Under the pieces are notes generated by a model. The model saw only the letters and a program-made list of their open reading frames with translations, made no database searches and had not been told where the DNA came from. Source: Dyadobacter sp. CY345 (GTDB taxonomy: Bacteria; Bacteroidota; Bacteroidia; Cytophagales; Spirosomataceae). Taken from it: a stretch of DNA of 64,000 nt. Both the position numbers and the translations under genes were made by a program. The stretch lies in assembly GCF_021502725.1 (NCBI RefSeq), contig NZ_JAKFFS010000001.1, forward strand, positions 1,984,001-2,048,000, written 5' to 3'. Below are positions 63,977 through 64,000 of this stretch, in pieces. Positions within the stretch are counted from its first letter, which is position 1. Every line of letters starts with the position of its first letter.

Positions 63977-64000
63977 TGTTTATTTCCTGGGTTTTTCGTT

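Overview
The window comes from a member of the Bacteroidota, most likely a soil or plant-associated Cytophagales bacterium of the Dyadobacter/Spirosoma kind; the genus is inference from gene content. The evidence is two SusC/SusD pairs, a one-protein hybrid two-component system (HTCS), a type IX secretion C-terminal domain, many enzymes whose signal peptides end in A-Q, and TAnnTTTG-type -7 promoter elements. I see no insertion sequence, prophage, CRISPR array, rRNA or tRNA.

Region 1 (1-9553, minus strand): a Na/Pi cotransporter cut by the window edge; a three-gene unit of glycosyltransferase, flippase-like membrane protein and glycosyltransferase; then an orphan SusC/SusD pair with its own terminator and no neighbouring enzymes or HTCS. 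Region 2 (about 9990-21890, plus strand): an OmpR-type response regulator and sensor kinase, followed by a tightly packed seven-gene unit encoding a Rieske lipoprotein, a DUF5777 beta-barrel, a YceI-like protein, a CusA/CzcA metal pump fused to a TolC-like outer-membrane channel, its membrane-fusion adaptor, a ferritin-like/VIT1 iron transporter and a haem-binding protein. Three 6-bp direct repeats at an exact 11-bp period stand before both the regulator gene and the Rieske gene, which links the two-component system to the operon.

Region 3 (22584-56898) is a large xylan utilisation locus. A divergent HTCS faces SusC, SusD, three GH43 enzymes, a Tat-exported Gfo/Idh/MocA oxidoreductase, a secreted VOC protein, a double-CE1 feruloyl-esterase-like protein, a GH10 xylanase, an SGNH-CE4 double esterase, a GH67 alpha-glucuronidase, a DUF1080 protein and a sodium/sugar symporter. 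A GH30 glucuronoxylanase-like enzyme with a secretion domain, an AraC regulator and a divergent GH29 fucosidase follow. Together these would cut the backbone (GH10, GH30), strip acetyl, feruloyl, arabinosyl and glucuronosyl groups (CE4/SGNH, CE1, GH43, GH67), import oligomers (SusCD) and take up sugar (SSS). The redox and DUF1080 members are not needed for plain hydrolysis and suggest a second, oxidative branch.

Region 4 (56991-63976, minus strand) is a mixed set: a CheY-like regulator, an alpha/beta hydrolase, small membrane proteins, a DUF1398 protein, two AraC regulators and two short-chain dehydrogenase-type proteins. All functional calls rest on reading motifs in the translated sequence; no database search was run.
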